From Tranquillimonas alkanivorans (lineage in GTDB: Bacteria; Pseudomonadota; Alphaproteobacteria; Rhodobacterales; Rhodobacteraceae): DNA of 64,000 nt. Below the pieces are notes generated by a model. The model was not told where the DNA came from and ran no database searches. It saw nothing but the letters and a program-made list of their open reading frames with translations. The stretch covers positions 558,001-622,000 of the forward strand of contig NZ_FOXA01000001.1 of the NCBI RefSeq assembly GCF_900115595.1, written 5' to 3'. This document shows positions 1-8,761 of this stretch, in pieces. The position numbers and the translations under genes were made by a program. Within the stretch, counting starts at the first letter, position 1; every line of letters starts with the position of its first letter.

Positions 1-1018
1 GCCATTCCCCTTCTCGGCAATCGTTGGACAGGACGAGATGAAGCAGGCGATGATCCTGACGGCGGTCGATCCGCGCATCGGCGGCGTGCTCGTCTTCGGC
101 GATCGCGGCACCGGCAAGTCCACCGCCGTGCGCGCACTGGCGGCGCTTCTCCCGAAGATCGACCAGATCGAAGGTTGCCCCGTGAACAGCGCACGCCTGT
201 CCGACTGCCCGGGCTGGGCCGAGGTAAAGTCGAAACGGCGCGTAGAGCGCCCCATGCCGGTGATCGACCTGCCGCTTGGCGCGACCGAGGATCGCGTGAC
301 TGGCGCGCTCGACATCGAACGCGCCCTGACCCGGGGCGAAACGGCCTTCGAGCCGGGCCTGCTGGCGCGCGCAAATCGGGGGTACCTCTATATCGACGAG
401 GTCAACCTGCTTGAAGATCACATCGTGGACCTTCTCCTGGACGTGGCGCAATCGGGCGAAAACGTGGTCGAGCGGGAGGGTCTGTCGATCCGCCACCCGG
501 CGCGATTCGTCCTCGTCGGCTCGGGCAACCCGGAAGAGGGTGAACTGCGCCCGCAACTCCTCGACCGGTTCGGCCTCTCGGTCGAGGTCGAAAGCCCGCG
601 CGAGGTCGAACAGCGTATCGAGGTCATTCGCCGACGCGACGCCTACGAACGCAATCCCGCCGATTTCGCAAAGACCTGGAACGCCGAAGACGCCCGCCTG
701 CGCCGGCGAATCGTCACCGCGCGGGATGCGGTGGCGCGTATCGAGACCCCGGAACAGACGCTGCGAGACTGCGCCGAACTCTGCCTCGCACTCGGGACCG
801 ACGGGCTGCGGGGCGAACTCACGCTGCTGCGCGCCGCCCGCGCACTCGCCGCCTTCGACGGGGCGGCGGTGGTCGAGCGGGCGCACCTGCGCGCCGTCGC
901 CGCGCCCGCCCTGCGCCACCGTCTGCGCCGCGACCCGCTGGACGAGGCCGGATCGGGCGCCCGCGTCGCACGCACCGTCGACGGGCTGTTCGGGGCGTTC
1001 AGGACCGCAGCCGAATGA
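1..1018 (+). CDS. bchI: Magnesium chelatase ATPase subunit I (5' partial)
   Basis: AAA+ ATPase subunit of Mg-chelatase, which with BchD and BchH inserts Mg2+ into protoporphyrin IX, the first committed step of bacteriochlorophyll synthesis. The open frame already runs from base 2 and reads PFPFSAIVGQDEMKQAM, the usual BchI N-terminal region, so the true start lies upstream of the window and the ATG at 38 is internal. Walker A (GDRGTGKS), Walker B (LYIDEVNLL) and the GSGNPEEGELRPQLLDRFG segment of the family are present. The stop overlaps the bchD start in an ATGA junction, indicating a bchIDO operon. In relatives crtA or other crt genes lie upstream; that cannot be seen here. Confidence 0.97.
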   Translation, partial: PFPFSAIVGQDEMKQAMILTAVDPRIGGVLVFGDRGTGKSTAVRALAALLPKIDQIEGCPVNSARLSDCPGWAEVKSKRRVERPMPVIDLPLGATEDRVTGALDIERALTRGETAFEPGLLARANRGYLYIDEVNLLEDHIVDLLLDVAQSGENVVEREGLSIRHPARFVLVGSGNPEEGELRPQLLDRFGLSVEVESPREVEQRIEVIRRRDAYERNPADFAKTWNAEDARLRRRIVTARDAVARIETPEQTLRDCAELCLALGTDGLRGELTLLRAARALAAFDGAAVVERAHLRAVAAPALRHRLRRDPLDEAGSGARVARTVDGLFGAFRTAAE

Positions 1019-2667
1019 CAAGCCCCCTTTCGCCCGCCGCCCGCGCCGCGCTCGCACTCGAACTGCTGGCGATCGACCCGCTTGGACTGGGCGGAGTTTG
1101 GATCCGCGCCCGCTCCGGCCCCACACGCGATGCATTGCTCGACCGGGCCAGTGCGCTGCCCCTGCCCCTCCGCCGCCTTCCGCCGGACGCGGGGGACGAC
1201 GCGCTGTCCGGCGGCACCGATCTTGGCGCAACGCTGGCGGCGGGAGGCCTCGTGCGCCGGCCTGGACTTCTGTCGACGCACGCCGCGCTGATCGTGCCGA
1301 TGGCCGAGCGGGTCCGACCCCGCTGCGCCGCACGGCTCGGTCAGGCGCTCGACCGCCGTGCCGTCTGCCTTCTGGCGCTGGACGAGGGCGACGCGGCCGA
1401 GGAGGCCCTGCCCACCGCGCTGGCCGACCGGCTGCCCATTGCGGTGTTCCTCGACGGCGTACGGCCCGCCGACCTCCCCCCGGCGCGCGACGCGCAGGCG
1501 GCACGCGCCCGTCTGGCAGAGGTGCGGCATGACAGCGGCGCGCTGCAAGAACTGACCCTGGCCTCCACCGCCCTCGGCATTTCGAGCCTGCGCGCCCCCC
1601 TCGCCGCCCTCGCCGCCGCCCGCGCCCACGCGGCCCACGCCGGGCGTGACGCCCTGGCGGCGGAGGATCTGCGCGTCGCGGTCGAACTCACCTTGGTCCA
1701 CCGTGCCGAGGCCGCTCCGCAGGACGACGCTCCGCCGAGCACGGCGAGCGAGCCCGAAACGGAAGACGACCGTGACCCGCATGACGACGCCTCCGGCAAG
1801 CAGAGCGAGACGCTGACGGAGGCCGCGCGCGCCGCGCTGCCCCCAGGACTCCTCGCACAACTCTCCGCCGCGCGGGCGGCGCGAATGGCACGCGGCTCCG
1901 GCAGCGGCGGCACGAAGCAGGGCGGACGGCGCGGACGTCCCCTGCCCGCGCGGCCGGGCCGGCCCGACGGCAGCGCCCGCATCGACATCGTCGCCACCCT
2001 GCGCGCCGCCGCGCCATGGCAGACGATCCGCCGGCGGGACGCGCAGGACGACCGCGCGATCCACGTTCGCCCCCGCGACATCCGCCTGCGCCGGCACGAA
2101 GAGCATGCCGACCGCCTGCTCGTCTTCGTCGTCGACGCCAGCGGATCGGCCGCCATGGCACGGCTCGCCCAGGCGAAGGGCGCGGTGGAGCTTCTGCTGA
2201 GCGAAGCCTATTCGCGCCGCGACCACGTGGCGCTGGTCGCCTTCCGCGGCGCATCGGCCGAGGTGCTGCTGTCGCCCACCCGCTCGCTCGTCAGCACCAA
2301 GCGGCAGCTCGCCGAGCTTCCGGGCGGCGGCGGTACGCCACTGGCCGCCGGGCTTCAGGTCGCCGCCACACTCGCCGCGCAGGCCTCCGGCCGCGGCATG
2401 ACGCCGTCCTTCGCCCTGCTGACCGACGGTCGGGCCAACATCTCGCTCGACGGCCGCCCCGACCGCGCGGCGGCCTCGGCCGATGCACAGCGCGTCGCGG
2501 CGACGCTGCGCCGGCACGGCTGGCCTGCGCTAGTGATCGACACAGGCCGCCGCCCCGCCCCGGCGCTGCGCACGCTCGCCGGGACTCTCGACGCGCATTA
2601 CCTGCCGCTGCCACATGCCGACGCCGCCACCATGTCCCGCGCGCTTGCGGCAACGCTGGACGGCTAG
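1015..2667 (+). CDS. bchD: Magnesium chelatase subunit D
   Basis: Mg-chelatase subunit D, 550 aa, which forms the AAA+ ring complex with BchI and docks on BchH. The N-terminal half is AAA-like but has no recognisable Walker A, as is normal for BchD. A central Pro/Ala/acidic linker (about residues 235-265) is followed by a C-terminal von Willebrand A domain with the MIDAS sequence VVDASGSAAMARLAQAKGAV and LLTDGRAN. The ATG overlaps the bchI stop (ATGA). Ends one base before the proposed GTG start of bchO. The order bchI-bchD-bchO is the standard purple-bacterial arrangement. Confidence 0.96.
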   Translation: MTSPLSPAARAALALELLAIDPLGLGGVWIRARSGPTRDALLDRASALPLPLRRLPPDAGDDALSGGTDLGATLAAGGLVRRPGLLSTHAALIVPMAERVRPRCAARLGQALDRRAVCLLALDEGDAAEEALPTALADRLPIAVFLDGVRPADLPPARDAQAARARLAEVRHDSGALQELTLASTALGISSLRAPLAALAAARAHAAHAGRDALAAEDLRVAVELTLVHRAEAAPQDDAPPSTASEPETEDDRDPHDDASGKQSETLTEAARAALPPGLLAQLSAARAARMARGSGSGGTKQGGRRGRPLPARPGRPDGSARIDIVATLRAAAPWQTIRRRDAQDDRAIHVRPRDIRLRRHEEHADRLLVFVVDASGSAAMARLAQAKGAVELLLSEAYSRRDHVALVAFRGASAEVLLSPTRSLVSTKRQLAELPGGGGTPLAAGLQVAATLAAQASGRGMTPSFALLTDGRANISLDGRPDRAAASADAQRVAATLRRHGWPALVIDTGRRPAPALRTLAGTLDAHYLPLPHADAATMSRALAATLDG

Positions 2668-2668
2668 C

Positions 2669-3559
2669 GTGGATTGGGCGAAGGACGGCCGCGACTGGCC
2701 GAACAACGAGCATTCCCGCTTCGTCGCCTGCCGCCCGCACCGCTGGCACGTGCAGGCCGCCGGCGAAGGCCCCGTGCTTCTGCTGCTGCACGGCGCGGGC
2801 GGCGCGACGCAAAGCTTTCGCGATCTTCTACCCCTGCTCGCGCGCCGCTTCACCGTCGTCGCGCCCGACCTGCCGGGGCAGGGTTTCACATCGCTCGGCA
2901 CCCGCCAACGCTGCGGCCTCGCGCCCATGGCCGAGGACATTGCCCGCCTGTGCGAGGAAAACGGCTGGCGACCCCATCACATCGTCGGACATTCGGCGGG
3001 CGGGGCGATCGCCCTGCAACTGGCCCTGCACTGGCCGGTGAAAAGCGTCGTCTGCCTGAATGGCGCGCTCGGCACGTTCGAGGGGCTGGCGGGCTGGCTG
3101 TTTCCCGTGCTGGCCAAGCTGCTGGCGATGAACCCGCTGGTGCCGCGCCTGTTCGCGCGCCTGTCCTCGACCGAGAAGCGGGTGAGCGACCTGCTCGCCT
3201 CGACCGGCTCTCAAATCGACCCCCGCGGTGTCGGGCTCTACCGCCGGCTCGTGGCGGATCGAGCGCATGTCGAGGGGACGCTCTTGATGATGGCTCAGTG
3301 GCGGGTCGAGGGGCTGATGTCCCGGCTCGACCGGATCAGCGCGCCGGTCCTGTTCTTGACTGCCGAGAACGACCGCAGCGTACCGCCCGCGACATCCGTT
3401 CTGGCCGCCGCGAAAGTGCAGGACGGCGAGATCGTGGAACTGCCCGGCCTCGGACACCTGGCCCACGAAGAAGCGCCGGAGCGCGTGGCCGAGGAGATCC
3501 TCGCCTTCATCGACCGCATTGAGACGAAGAAGCCGCCGAAGGTCTCCGGCGGCTCCTGA
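2669..3559 (+). CDS. bchO: Alpha/beta hydrolase BchO, Mg-chelatase accessory protein
   Basis: Putative Mg-chelatase accessory protein of the alpha/beta-hydrolase fold, always placed behind bchD in purple bacteria; its exact reaction is not settled. Visible: an HGxG oxyanion segment (LHGAGGATQSF), the nucleophile elbow GHSAGG and a late catalytic His in LPGLGHLAHEEAPERVA. I choose the GTG at 2669, giving VDWAKDGRDWPN, which matches the family's start, instead of the longer frame from 2615 that would overlap bchD by 53 bases. 296 aa. An 8-bp hairpin at the 3' end may terminate transcription against the convergent cytochrome gene. Confidence 0.92.
   Translation: MDWAKDGRDWPNNEHSRFVACRPHRWHVQAAGEGPVLLLLHGAGGATQSFRDLLPLLARRFTVVAPDLPGQGFTSLGTRQRCGLAPMAEDIARLCEENGWRPHHIVGHSAGGAIALQLALHWPVKSVVCLNGALGTFEGLAGWLFPVLAKLLAMNPLVPRLFARLSSTEKRVSDLLASTGSQIDPRGVGLYRRLVADRAHVEGTLLMMAQWRVEGLMSRLDRISAPVLFLTAENDRSVPPATSVLAAAKVQDGEIVELPGLGHLAHEEAPERVAEEILAFIDRIETKKPPKVSGGS
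3531..3554. terminator. Bidirectional hairpin between bchO and the cytochrome c gene
   Basis: Perfect 8-bp inverted repeat AGCCGCCG / CGGCGGCT with an 8-base loop. It lies in the last codons of bchO, just past the stop of the convergent cytochrome gene. On the minus strand the hairpin is followed by TTCTTC, so it more likely terminates the cytochrome transcript. Not tested for folding energy. Confidence 0.5.
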
Positions 3560-3574
3560 ATGATCGGTCGCGGC

Positions 3575-4042
3575 TCAGTTGGTCGCGGCCGCGTCCTCTT
3601 CCATCCCGGGCCCGAGCGAGGCGAGATAGGCGAACAGGTTTTGCGCGTCCTCCTCGGACCGTACGCGGTACGACATCTTGCCCCGCGCGCGCGGGTCGTC
3701 GAGGTACTCGCGCAGGAAGCCGGTCGGGTCCTGGACGTAGGGAACGAAGGTCTCGGCGGTCCAGACGAGGCCTTCCTCCCCGGCCTCCTCCATTGCGCTC
3801 GAGTACCGGAAATCCTCGACCGTGCCGGCGGTGCGCCCGACCACCCCGTAAAGGTTCGGTCCGGTGCGCGCGTTGCGCCCGGCAAGCGTGTTGCCCTCGT
3901 CGTCGACGACGACGTGGCAGGTCTGACACTGGCTAAACAATTCCTCGCCGGCCGCCGCGTCGCCGACCATCTCGTGCTGCTCGGCATAGGCCGGAGCCGA
4001 CATGGCCATCGCCGTGGCACAGGCGATCCAGAACTTCGTCAT
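3575..4042 (-). CDS. cycA: Class I c-type cytochrome (cytochrome c2-like), exported
   Basis: Small soluble c-type cytochrome, 155 aa, probably the periplasmic donor that re-reduces the photo-oxidised reaction centre. The ATG at 4042 begins a signal peptide (MTKFWIACATAMAMSAPAYA) with cleavage expected after AYA; the upstream frame to 4105 is Arg/Glu rich and unlikely to be translated. The heme site is CQTCH and the likely axial Met is in ARGKMSYRV. The middle segment GRNARTGPNLYGVVGR is typical of cytochrome c2/c550. It sits between bchO (convergent) and hemA (same strand). Because the reaction centre here appears to lack the PufC cytochrome, a soluble donor in the cluster fits. The symbol is by analogy; a c551-type name is possible. 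Confidence 0.82.
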   Translation of the reverse strand: MTKFWIACATAMAMSAPAYAEQHEMVGDAAAGEELFSQCQTCHVVVDDEGNTLAGRNARTGPNLYGVVGRTAGTVEDFRYSSAMEEAGEEGLVWTAETFVPYVQDPTGFLREYLDDPRARGKMSYRVRSEEDAQNLFAYLASLGPGMEEDAAATN

Positions 4043-4110
4043 GGCTGTCTCCCTTTCACCGTCTCTCTCTCGGCGCTTTGCGCGCGGATCAGGACGCCTT
4101 CTCAACTAGA

Positions 4111-5325
4111 TCAGGCAACCTGCCGGGCAAGCGCGCACTGCCGCCACAGCGCGTTCAGCGCGGTCGCGAGGTGCTCGATATCGTCGTCGGAATGCAGCGG
4201 GCCGGGCGTCAGGCGCAGCCGCTCGGTGCCCTTGGGCACGGTCGGGTAGTTGATAGGCTGCACATAGACGCCCCACGCGTCCATCAGGATGTCGCTGATC
4301 TGCCGGCACTTGACCGGATCCTTGATCATAACCGGGATGATGTGGCTCGGGTTCGGCAGGTGCGGGATGCCCAGCGTGTCGAGCCGCGCACGCAGCTTCT
4401 CCACTTGAATCTTCTGGCTCCGCCGCTCGACATCCGAGGTCTTGAGATGCCGGATCGAGGCCCGTGCCGCCGCGGCGACCGCCGGGGGCAGTGCGGTGGT
4501 GAAGATGAAGCCGCTCGCGAACGAGCGGATGAAGTCGCACAGCGCCGCCGAGCCCGTGATGTAGCCGCCGAAGCAGCCGAACGCCTTGCCCAGCGTGCCC
4601 TCGATCAGGGTTATGCGGTCCATCAGCCCTAGTTCCTCGGCCACGCCGCCGCCGCGGGGTCCGTACATGCCGACGGCGTGCACCTCGTCGATATAGGTCA
4701 TCGCGCCGTGCCGCTCGGCGACCTCGACGATCTCGGCGATGGGGGCGATGTCGCCGTCCATGGAATAAACCGACTCGAAGGCGACGATGGGCGTGGCGTC
4801 GGCGGGCAGCGCGGCAAGCTTGCGGTCCAGGTCCTCGGGGTCGTTGTGCCGCCAGATCACCTTCCCGGCGCGGGAGTGGCGGATGCCCTCGATCATGCTG
4901 GCGTGGTTCAGCGCGTCCGACAGGATCACCGCGTTAAGCAGCCGCGCGCCCAGCGTGGACAGCGCCGCCCAGTTCGAGACATAGCCCGATGAGAACAGCA
5001 GCGCCTGCTCCTTGCCGTGCAGGTCGGCCAGCTCTTCCTCGAGCAGCAGGTGATGGTGGTTCGTGCCCGAGATGTTGCGCGTTCCGCCCGCGCCCGCGCC
5101 GCAGATCTCGGCCGTCTCGACCATGGCACGGACAACGTCGGGGTGCTGACCCATCCCCAGGTAGTCGTTCGAGCACCAGACCGTCACCTCGCTCGGGCCG
5201 TCGCCGCCGTGGCGCGTCACGCGCGGGAACGCGTCGCGCTTGCGCTCGAGATCGGCGAAGATGCGATAGTTGCCTTCGGCCTTCAGGTCGTCGAGCTGGG
5301 CCTGGAAGAGGCGGTCAAAGTCCAT
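4111..5325 (-). CDS. hemA: 5-aminolevulinate synthase
   Basis: PLP enzyme that condenses glycine and succinyl-CoA to 5-aminolevulinate, the entry point to heme and bacteriochlorophyll in alphaproteobacteria. 404 aa, the usual size. Recognisable: [15 protein letters not shown] near the N-terminus, the glycine-rich [17 protein letters not shown], the PLP Asp/His segment [17 protein letters not shown], and the Schiff-base lysine region EGTLGKAFG. The ATG lies 11 bases inside the 3' end of puhE, so translation is probably coupled. Placing hemA in the PGC ties tetrapyrrole supply to photosystem synthesis. A second ALA synthase elsewhere, as in Rhodobacter, is possible. Confidence 0.97.
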   Translation of the reverse strand: MDFDRLFQAQLDDLKAEGNYRIFADLERKRDAFPRVTRHGGDGPSEVTVWCSNDYLGMGQHPDVVRAMVETAEICGAGAGGTRNISGTNHHHLLLEEELADLHGKEQALLFSSGYVSNWAALSTLGARLLNAVILSDALNHASMIEGIRHSRAGKVIWRHNDPEDLDRKLAALPADATPIVAFESVYSMDGDIAPIAEIVEVAERHGAMTYIDEVHAVGMYGPRGGGVAEELGLMDRITLIEGTLGKAFGCFGGYITGSAALCDFIRSFASGFIFTTALPPAVAAAARASIRHLKTSDVERRSQKIQVEKLRARLDTLGIPHLPNPSHIIPVMIKDPVKCRQISDILMDAWGVYVQPINYPTVPKGTERLRLTPGPLHSDDDIEHLATALNALWRQCALARQVA

Positions 5326-6115
5326 GGGTCTTCTCTCTTGTCAGCATCTCGTCGTCGGGGCGCGGCGCGGGGATCATCCAACGCCACAACTTCTGGTCGG
5401 GCAAGGGCAGCACCATCAGCCAGTGCTCCAGCAACGCCAGGCCCGTCAATGCCGCGAGCAGCGCAAAGCGCGCTTCTCCGGTGGAATGAAGACGTTCCAG
5501 CCAGCAGGAGGTCGCCAGGCTGAGCACCGTGACCGACACCGGAAACAGCCAGTTCAGCCGCGCGATACGGAAATGGCTGGGCACGTGCGACAGCGGCAGC
5601 GGCAGGAACTCGACGTTGATGCGCGGAACGCCCAGGAACAAGTTCAGCTTGGCCGAGATCCGGGCAAGGTAAAGCACCACGAAAGTCCACAGAGCCACCG
5701 TGTTCGCGGCCTCGCGCGATAGCCAGACGATCAGCGCCAATGCCGCCGTCAGCAGGACCTCGTGATAGGCCACGATGCCCCAGGCATGGGCGAAGCGCGC
5801 CCGCAGCGGCAGGCCCGGCGGGCACTCCGACCGGTTCGGCCCGGTCACGATCCCGGCCAGGAACGAGATCTCGATCCACCCCCAGATCGCCAGCGCCGAC
5901 AGAAAGCCCAGATACACCTCGCGCGGGCCGCTCCCGTCGAGCGTCGCGGTCAGGGCGACGACGCCGAAGAACAGAAGTGGGAGCGACAAAAGCAGCGTGT
6001 AGAGGTGCGCGTCCGGACCGCCCCGGTCGGCGCGCTTGACCGCCCACAGGATCGCGCCGGTGGCGAACCACCAGACGAACAGGGCGACCAGCGCGGCGAT
6101 CCACGGATTGTCCAC
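5315..6115 (-). CDS. puhE: Photosynthetic complex assembly protein PuhE
   Basis: Integral membrane assembly factor of the puh operon, implicated in Rhodobacter in reaction centre assembly and restraint of bacteriochlorophyll synthesis. 266 aa with about seven hydrophobic segments, beginning [20 protein letters not shown]. The GTG start at 6115 has a strong upstream GGAGGAAGGAG. It lies between acsF and hemA; the ATG of hemA overlaps its end. Assignment rests on membrane topology, position and remembered similarity to the DUF3623/PuhE family; no catalytic residues are known. Confidence 0.85.
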   Translation of the reverse strand: MDNPWIAALVALFVWWFATGAILWAVKRADRGGPDAHLYTLLLSLPLLFFGVVALTATLDGSGPREVYLGFLSALAIWGWIEISFLAGIVTGPNRSECPPGLPLRARFAHAWGIVAYHEVLLTAALALIVWLSREAANTVALWTFVVLYLARISAKLNLFLGVPRINVEFLPLPLSHVPSHFRIARLNWLFPVSVTVLSLATSCWLERLHSTGEARFALLAALTGLALLEHWLMVLPLPDQKLWRWMIPAPRPDDEMLTREKTHGL

Positions 6116-6149
6116 TTACGCTCCTTCCTCCCGTCCTCGACCAGAAGCC

Positions 6150-6172
6150 GCGATTTTTCGTCGAAAAATCGC
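6150..6172. repeat. Perfect 11-bp inverted repeat between acsF and puhE
   Basis: GCGATTTTTCG, one base, then its exact complement CGAAAAATCGC. It sits in the 72-base gap after the acsF stop and before puhE. It is AT-rich in a GC-rich neighbourhood and could form a short hairpin in the RNA of either strand, or bind a protein. The minus-strand transcript crosses it, so it may be an attenuator or mRNA-processing stem. Confidence 0.6.
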
Positions 6173-6187
6173 CGCCCGGCGGCGCCG

Positions 6188-7318
6188 TCAGTACGCGGGC
6201 TCCAACCGCGGATCCTCGGGCACCTCGTTGCGCTTGACCGGGATGGTGTAAAGCTGCGCGAAGGCCAGTGCCGCCGCCGCTCCTGCCTTCGCCCGCCCCA
6301 GCGCGCCGGCGACGCCGCCGCGCCTGCGCGCGCGGTCCATCGCCAGGAACGCCCGGTTCATCCGGTCGAGCCCGCTTCGAAAGCGCGGGTTGTCGATGTC
6401 GAGTTCCACGGGAAACACCTGCCGCGCGATGGCCGAGGTCTTGCGGAACACCTCCATGTCGTACCAGTCGATGTCGACGCCCAGCGCCTCGTGGAACTTC
6501 GGGCGAGCGTGGTCGCGCACCCACATCGTGGCGTAGACGGCGGTCAGGAAGAACCGGATCCACAGTTTGTTGGTGAAGGATTGCGTGATCTTCGGCTCGG
6601 TTTTCATCAGCAGGGCGAACGCCTCGCCATGGCTGAACTCGTCGTTGCACCACTCCTTGAACCACTTGAAGATCGGGTGGAAGCGATGCTCGGGATGCGC
6701 CTCCAAGTGCCGGTAGATGGTGATGTAGCGCGCGTATCCGATCTTCTCGGACAGGTAAGTGGCGTAGTAGATGAACTTCGGCCTGAAGTACGTGTACTTC
6801 TTCTGCTTGGTCAGGAAGCCCAGATTCACGGCAACGCCCGCCTCGCGCAGGGCGTCGTTGATGAAGCCGGCGTGCCGCGCCTCGTCCCGGCTCATGTAGC
6901 TGAACAGCTCGCAGATGTCGGAGTTGTTGCCGCGGCGCTTCATCTCCTTGTAAAGCACGCAGCCCGAGAATTCGGCCGTGCACGACGAGATCAGGAAGTC
7001 CAGGAACTCCTTCTTCAGCTCGGGCTCCATCCCCTCCCAATCGATTTGGTCCCAGTCCTCGGTCTTGCGGAAATGGCCCTTGTTCGGGTCGGCCTTCATC
7101 CGCCCGAGCAGGGCATCCCATTGCGGCCGCACCGGCGTGACGTCGATCGCGTCGAGCTCGTCGAAATCGGTGGTGTAGAAGCGCGGCGTGAGGATGGTGT
7201 TCTGCATCGCCAGGTCGGTCGCCGCCTGGCTGTCGAACTTCGCCTTCTCCTGCTGAAGGGCGAGCCCCTCCTCGACGGTGGTGGCGTCGGCGGTGTGGGT
7301 CGGGGTCTGCACGTTCAC
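6188..7318 (-). CDS. acsF: Aerobic Mg-protoporphyrin IX monomethyl ester cyclase
   Basis: Di-iron membrane-associated oxygenase that closes ring E, converting Mg-protoporphyrin IX monomethyl ester to 3,8-divinyl protochlorophyllide with O2. 376 aa, normal length. Ferritin-like iron ligands are recognisable in SSCTAEFSGCVLYKEM, YMSRDEARHAGF, and the C-terminal NDEFSHGEAFALLM. The GTG start at 7318 overlaps the stop of bciE (GTGA). This is the only cyclase in the window; no anaerobic BchE is present, in keeping with an aerobic phototroph. Confidence 0.96.
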   Translation of the reverse strand: MNVQTPTHTADATTVEEGLALQQEKAKFDSQAATDLAMQNTILTPRFYTTDFDELDAIDVTPVRPQWDALLGRMKADPNKGHFRKTEDWDQIDWEGMEPELKKEFLDFLISSCTAEFSGCVLYKEMKRRGNNSDICELFSYMSRDEARHAGFINDALREAGVAVNLGFLTKQKKYTYFRPKFIYYATYLSEKIGYARYITIYRHLEAHPEHRFHPIFKWFKEWCNDEFSHGEAFALLMKTEPKITQSFTNKLWIRFFLTAVYATMWVRDHARPKFHEALGVDIDWYDMEVFRKTSAIARQVFPVELDIDNPRFRSGLDRMNRAFLAMDRARRRGGVAGALGRAKAGAAAALAFAQLYTIPVKRNEVPEDPRLEPAY

Positions 7319-7611
7319 AGCGTGGCCTCCTCTGAGAAGGAAAATTCGCAGAGTTCCATGAACTCCAGGTCGCCCGTCAGCCGGGTCCAGAGCCTTTCAA
7401 GCCCGCTGGCCCGCGTGATCGTGGCGGTGCGGCGTTCCTTCACCGCCTCGCCGAACGGCGCGAGCACGGGCCGGCCGTGCACCTGCACGCTGTCACCGGG
7501 ATGGACGACCGCGCCGTTGTCGATCCTGACATGCGCGCTCAGTTCCTCGAATTTGTGGCAAACCTCGACCGTGCAGGGCGCGGTCTCGGTCACTCTTGTC
7601 AGCAGTCCCAT
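7315..7611 (-). CDS. bciE: BciE, small subunit of the alphaproteobacterial O2-dependent cyclase
   Basis: 98-aa soluble protein directly upstream of acsF and overlapping its start by four bases. In Rhodobacter sphaeroides the gene in this position encodes BciE, needed for AcsF activity in alphaproteobacteria (the three-class cyclase scheme). No cofactor motif is obvious; there are three Cys residues (CTVEVCHKFEEL and MELCEF). Size, position and the overlap with acsF support the call. The ATG at 7611 follows GAAAGGACGACAGGA. Identification is by context and remembered family, not alignment. Confidence 0.82.
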   Translation of the reverse strand: MGLLTRVTETAPCTVEVCHKFEELSAHVRIDNGAVVHPGDSVQVHGRPVLAPFGEAVKERRTATITRASGLERLWTRLTGDLEFMELCEFSFSEEATL

Positions 7612-7624
7612 TCCTGTCGTCCTT

Positions 7625-8107
7625 TCACCGTTCCGCCAGCACGCGGTCCCAGACCGCGCGGTTGCCGGGGCCGAAGCTGCCCAGTTCGGCGCGCCAGCCC
7701 GTCGCCGGGTCGGTCAGCGCCAGCCGTCCATTGTCGAAGCGGGTGAGGGTGACCCGCGGATTGCCCGCGACCCGGTGCACGCGCCGCGCCCGATCCAGTC
7801 CGTCGGCCACGACGGCGACGAAGCCGCCCTGCCCGGTGTCCAACAGCACGCGCCCGTCCGGCGCGGTCAGCCGCACCGCGTTGCCGTCACCCTCCAGCCG
7901 GAAGCTCACCACCTGCGCCACCTGGGCCGCCGGGGGTCGGCCCACCAGCGGCCGGTCGGTCGCCACGGCGAAGGCCGCCAGCGCCACCGCCGACAGCGCG
8001 AGCGCCGCCATCGCCGCCACGAGCCGCGTCGGGATCATCTCGCGGTCGCGGGCCTGCATCTCGCGCCGCTCCGCGTCGTAGTAAAGGCCGCCCTCGATCC
8101 GTTCCAT
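7625..8107 (-). CDS. puhC: Photosynthetic complex assembly protein PuhC
   Basis: Assembly factor for the RC-LH1 core; in Rhodobacter loss of PuhC lowers LH1 and RC levels. 160 aa: a short cytoplasmic N-terminus (MERIEGGLYYDAERREMQAR), one transmembrane helix around residues 28-50, then a periplasmic beta-rich domain. I choose the ATG at 8107 because AAGGAGG stands seven bases before it; the ATG at 8122, which overlaps the puhB stop, has no good ribosome site. The frame is open further upstream only as a shadow of puhB. Followed by bciE after 13 bases. Confidence 0.86.
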   Translation of the reverse strand: MERIEGGLYYDAERREMQARDREMIPTRLVAAMAALALSAVALAAFAVATDRPLVGRPPAAQVAQVVSFRLEGDGNAVRLTAPDGRVLLDTGQGGFVAVVADGLDRARRVHRVAGNPRVTLTRFDNGRLALTDPATGWRAELGSFGPGNRAVWDRVLAER

Positions 8108-8118
8108 CGCCGCCTCCT

Positions 8119-8751
8119 TCATTCCGCCGCCACCGCGCCGCCGCGCGCGGCGACCGCCAGTTCGGGCTGCGTAACCCGCGCCTCGGCCGCGCGCGCCAGG
8201 ATGCCGGCGACACGCTCGGCATCGGGGATGCAGCGCAGCGCCGGTTCGGGCCGCTTCATCCGCCAGGGTCGCGCGTGCGGCCACAGGACGAGGTAGCTGA
8301 GCTTCGTGCGCCCGGCCGTGCGCAGCGCCACCGTCCCGGTCCCGTCGCGCCGCAGGGCCAGGTCCGCCGCGCCGATGCGCGGGAACGGCAGGTTCAGCGT
8401 CAGCGTCAGCGCCGCGCCGATGCGCATGGCCACCCGCGCCGTCGTGACGGTGTAGAGCGTCGCCCGCGCCTGTGCCCACGCGATCAGCAGGATCAGTCCG
8501 CACGCCGCCGCGCCGAGTGCCAGGAACGGCAGGCCGTGCAGCAGCGCCTGCGCCAGTGGCTGGCCGGACGCCGACACCGCAACGCGCCAGACGGTGAGCA
8601 GGGCGAAGTAGCCCGCCACCCAGTCCAGCCACAGCGCCTCGCGCGCGAGCGGCAGCGTTCGGGGACGACCCTGCCACAGGATCACCTCGCCGCGCGGCGG
8701 GCGCTCGGGCAGGCCGGGAAGCGGCTCGAATGCGGTGTCATCGTGGGCCAT
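8119..8751 (-). CDS. puhB: Photosynthetic complex assembly protein PuhB
   Basis: Membrane protein that assists reaction-centre assembly, encoded directly after puhA as in other purple bacteria. 210 aa from the ATG at 8751 (MAHDDTAFEPLPGLPERPP), preferred because GAGGAGAGG immediately precedes it; an ATG at 8769 would overlap puhA. The sequence GEVILWQGRPR near the N-terminus, two or three hydrophobic helices and a PH-like middle region (LYTVTTARVAMRIG) are as expected for PuhB. The C-terminal 30 residues are Ala/Arg rich and variable. Confidence 0.88.
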   Translation of the reverse strand: MAHDDTAFEPLPGLPERPPRGEVILWQGRPRTLPLAREALWLDWVAGYFALLTVWRVAVSASGQPLAQALLHGLPFLALGAAACGLILLIAWAQARATLYTVTTARVAMRIGAALTLTLNLPFPRIGAADLALRRDGTGTVALRTAGRTKLSYLVLWPHARPWRMKRPEPALRCIPDAERVAGILARAAEARVTQPELAVAARGGAVAAE

Positions 8752-8761
8752 CCTCTCCTCC

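Noticed and set aside
643-2517. 624-codon minus-strand open frame opposite bchI/bchD
   Set aside because: Shadow of a GC-rich gene: Arg/Gly/Ala-rich, no recognisable domain, lies fully opposite certain genes.
5762-8296. 844-codon plus-strand open frame across puhE, acsF, bciE and puhC
   Set aside because: Crosses four well-supported genes on the opposite strand and has no family resemblance.
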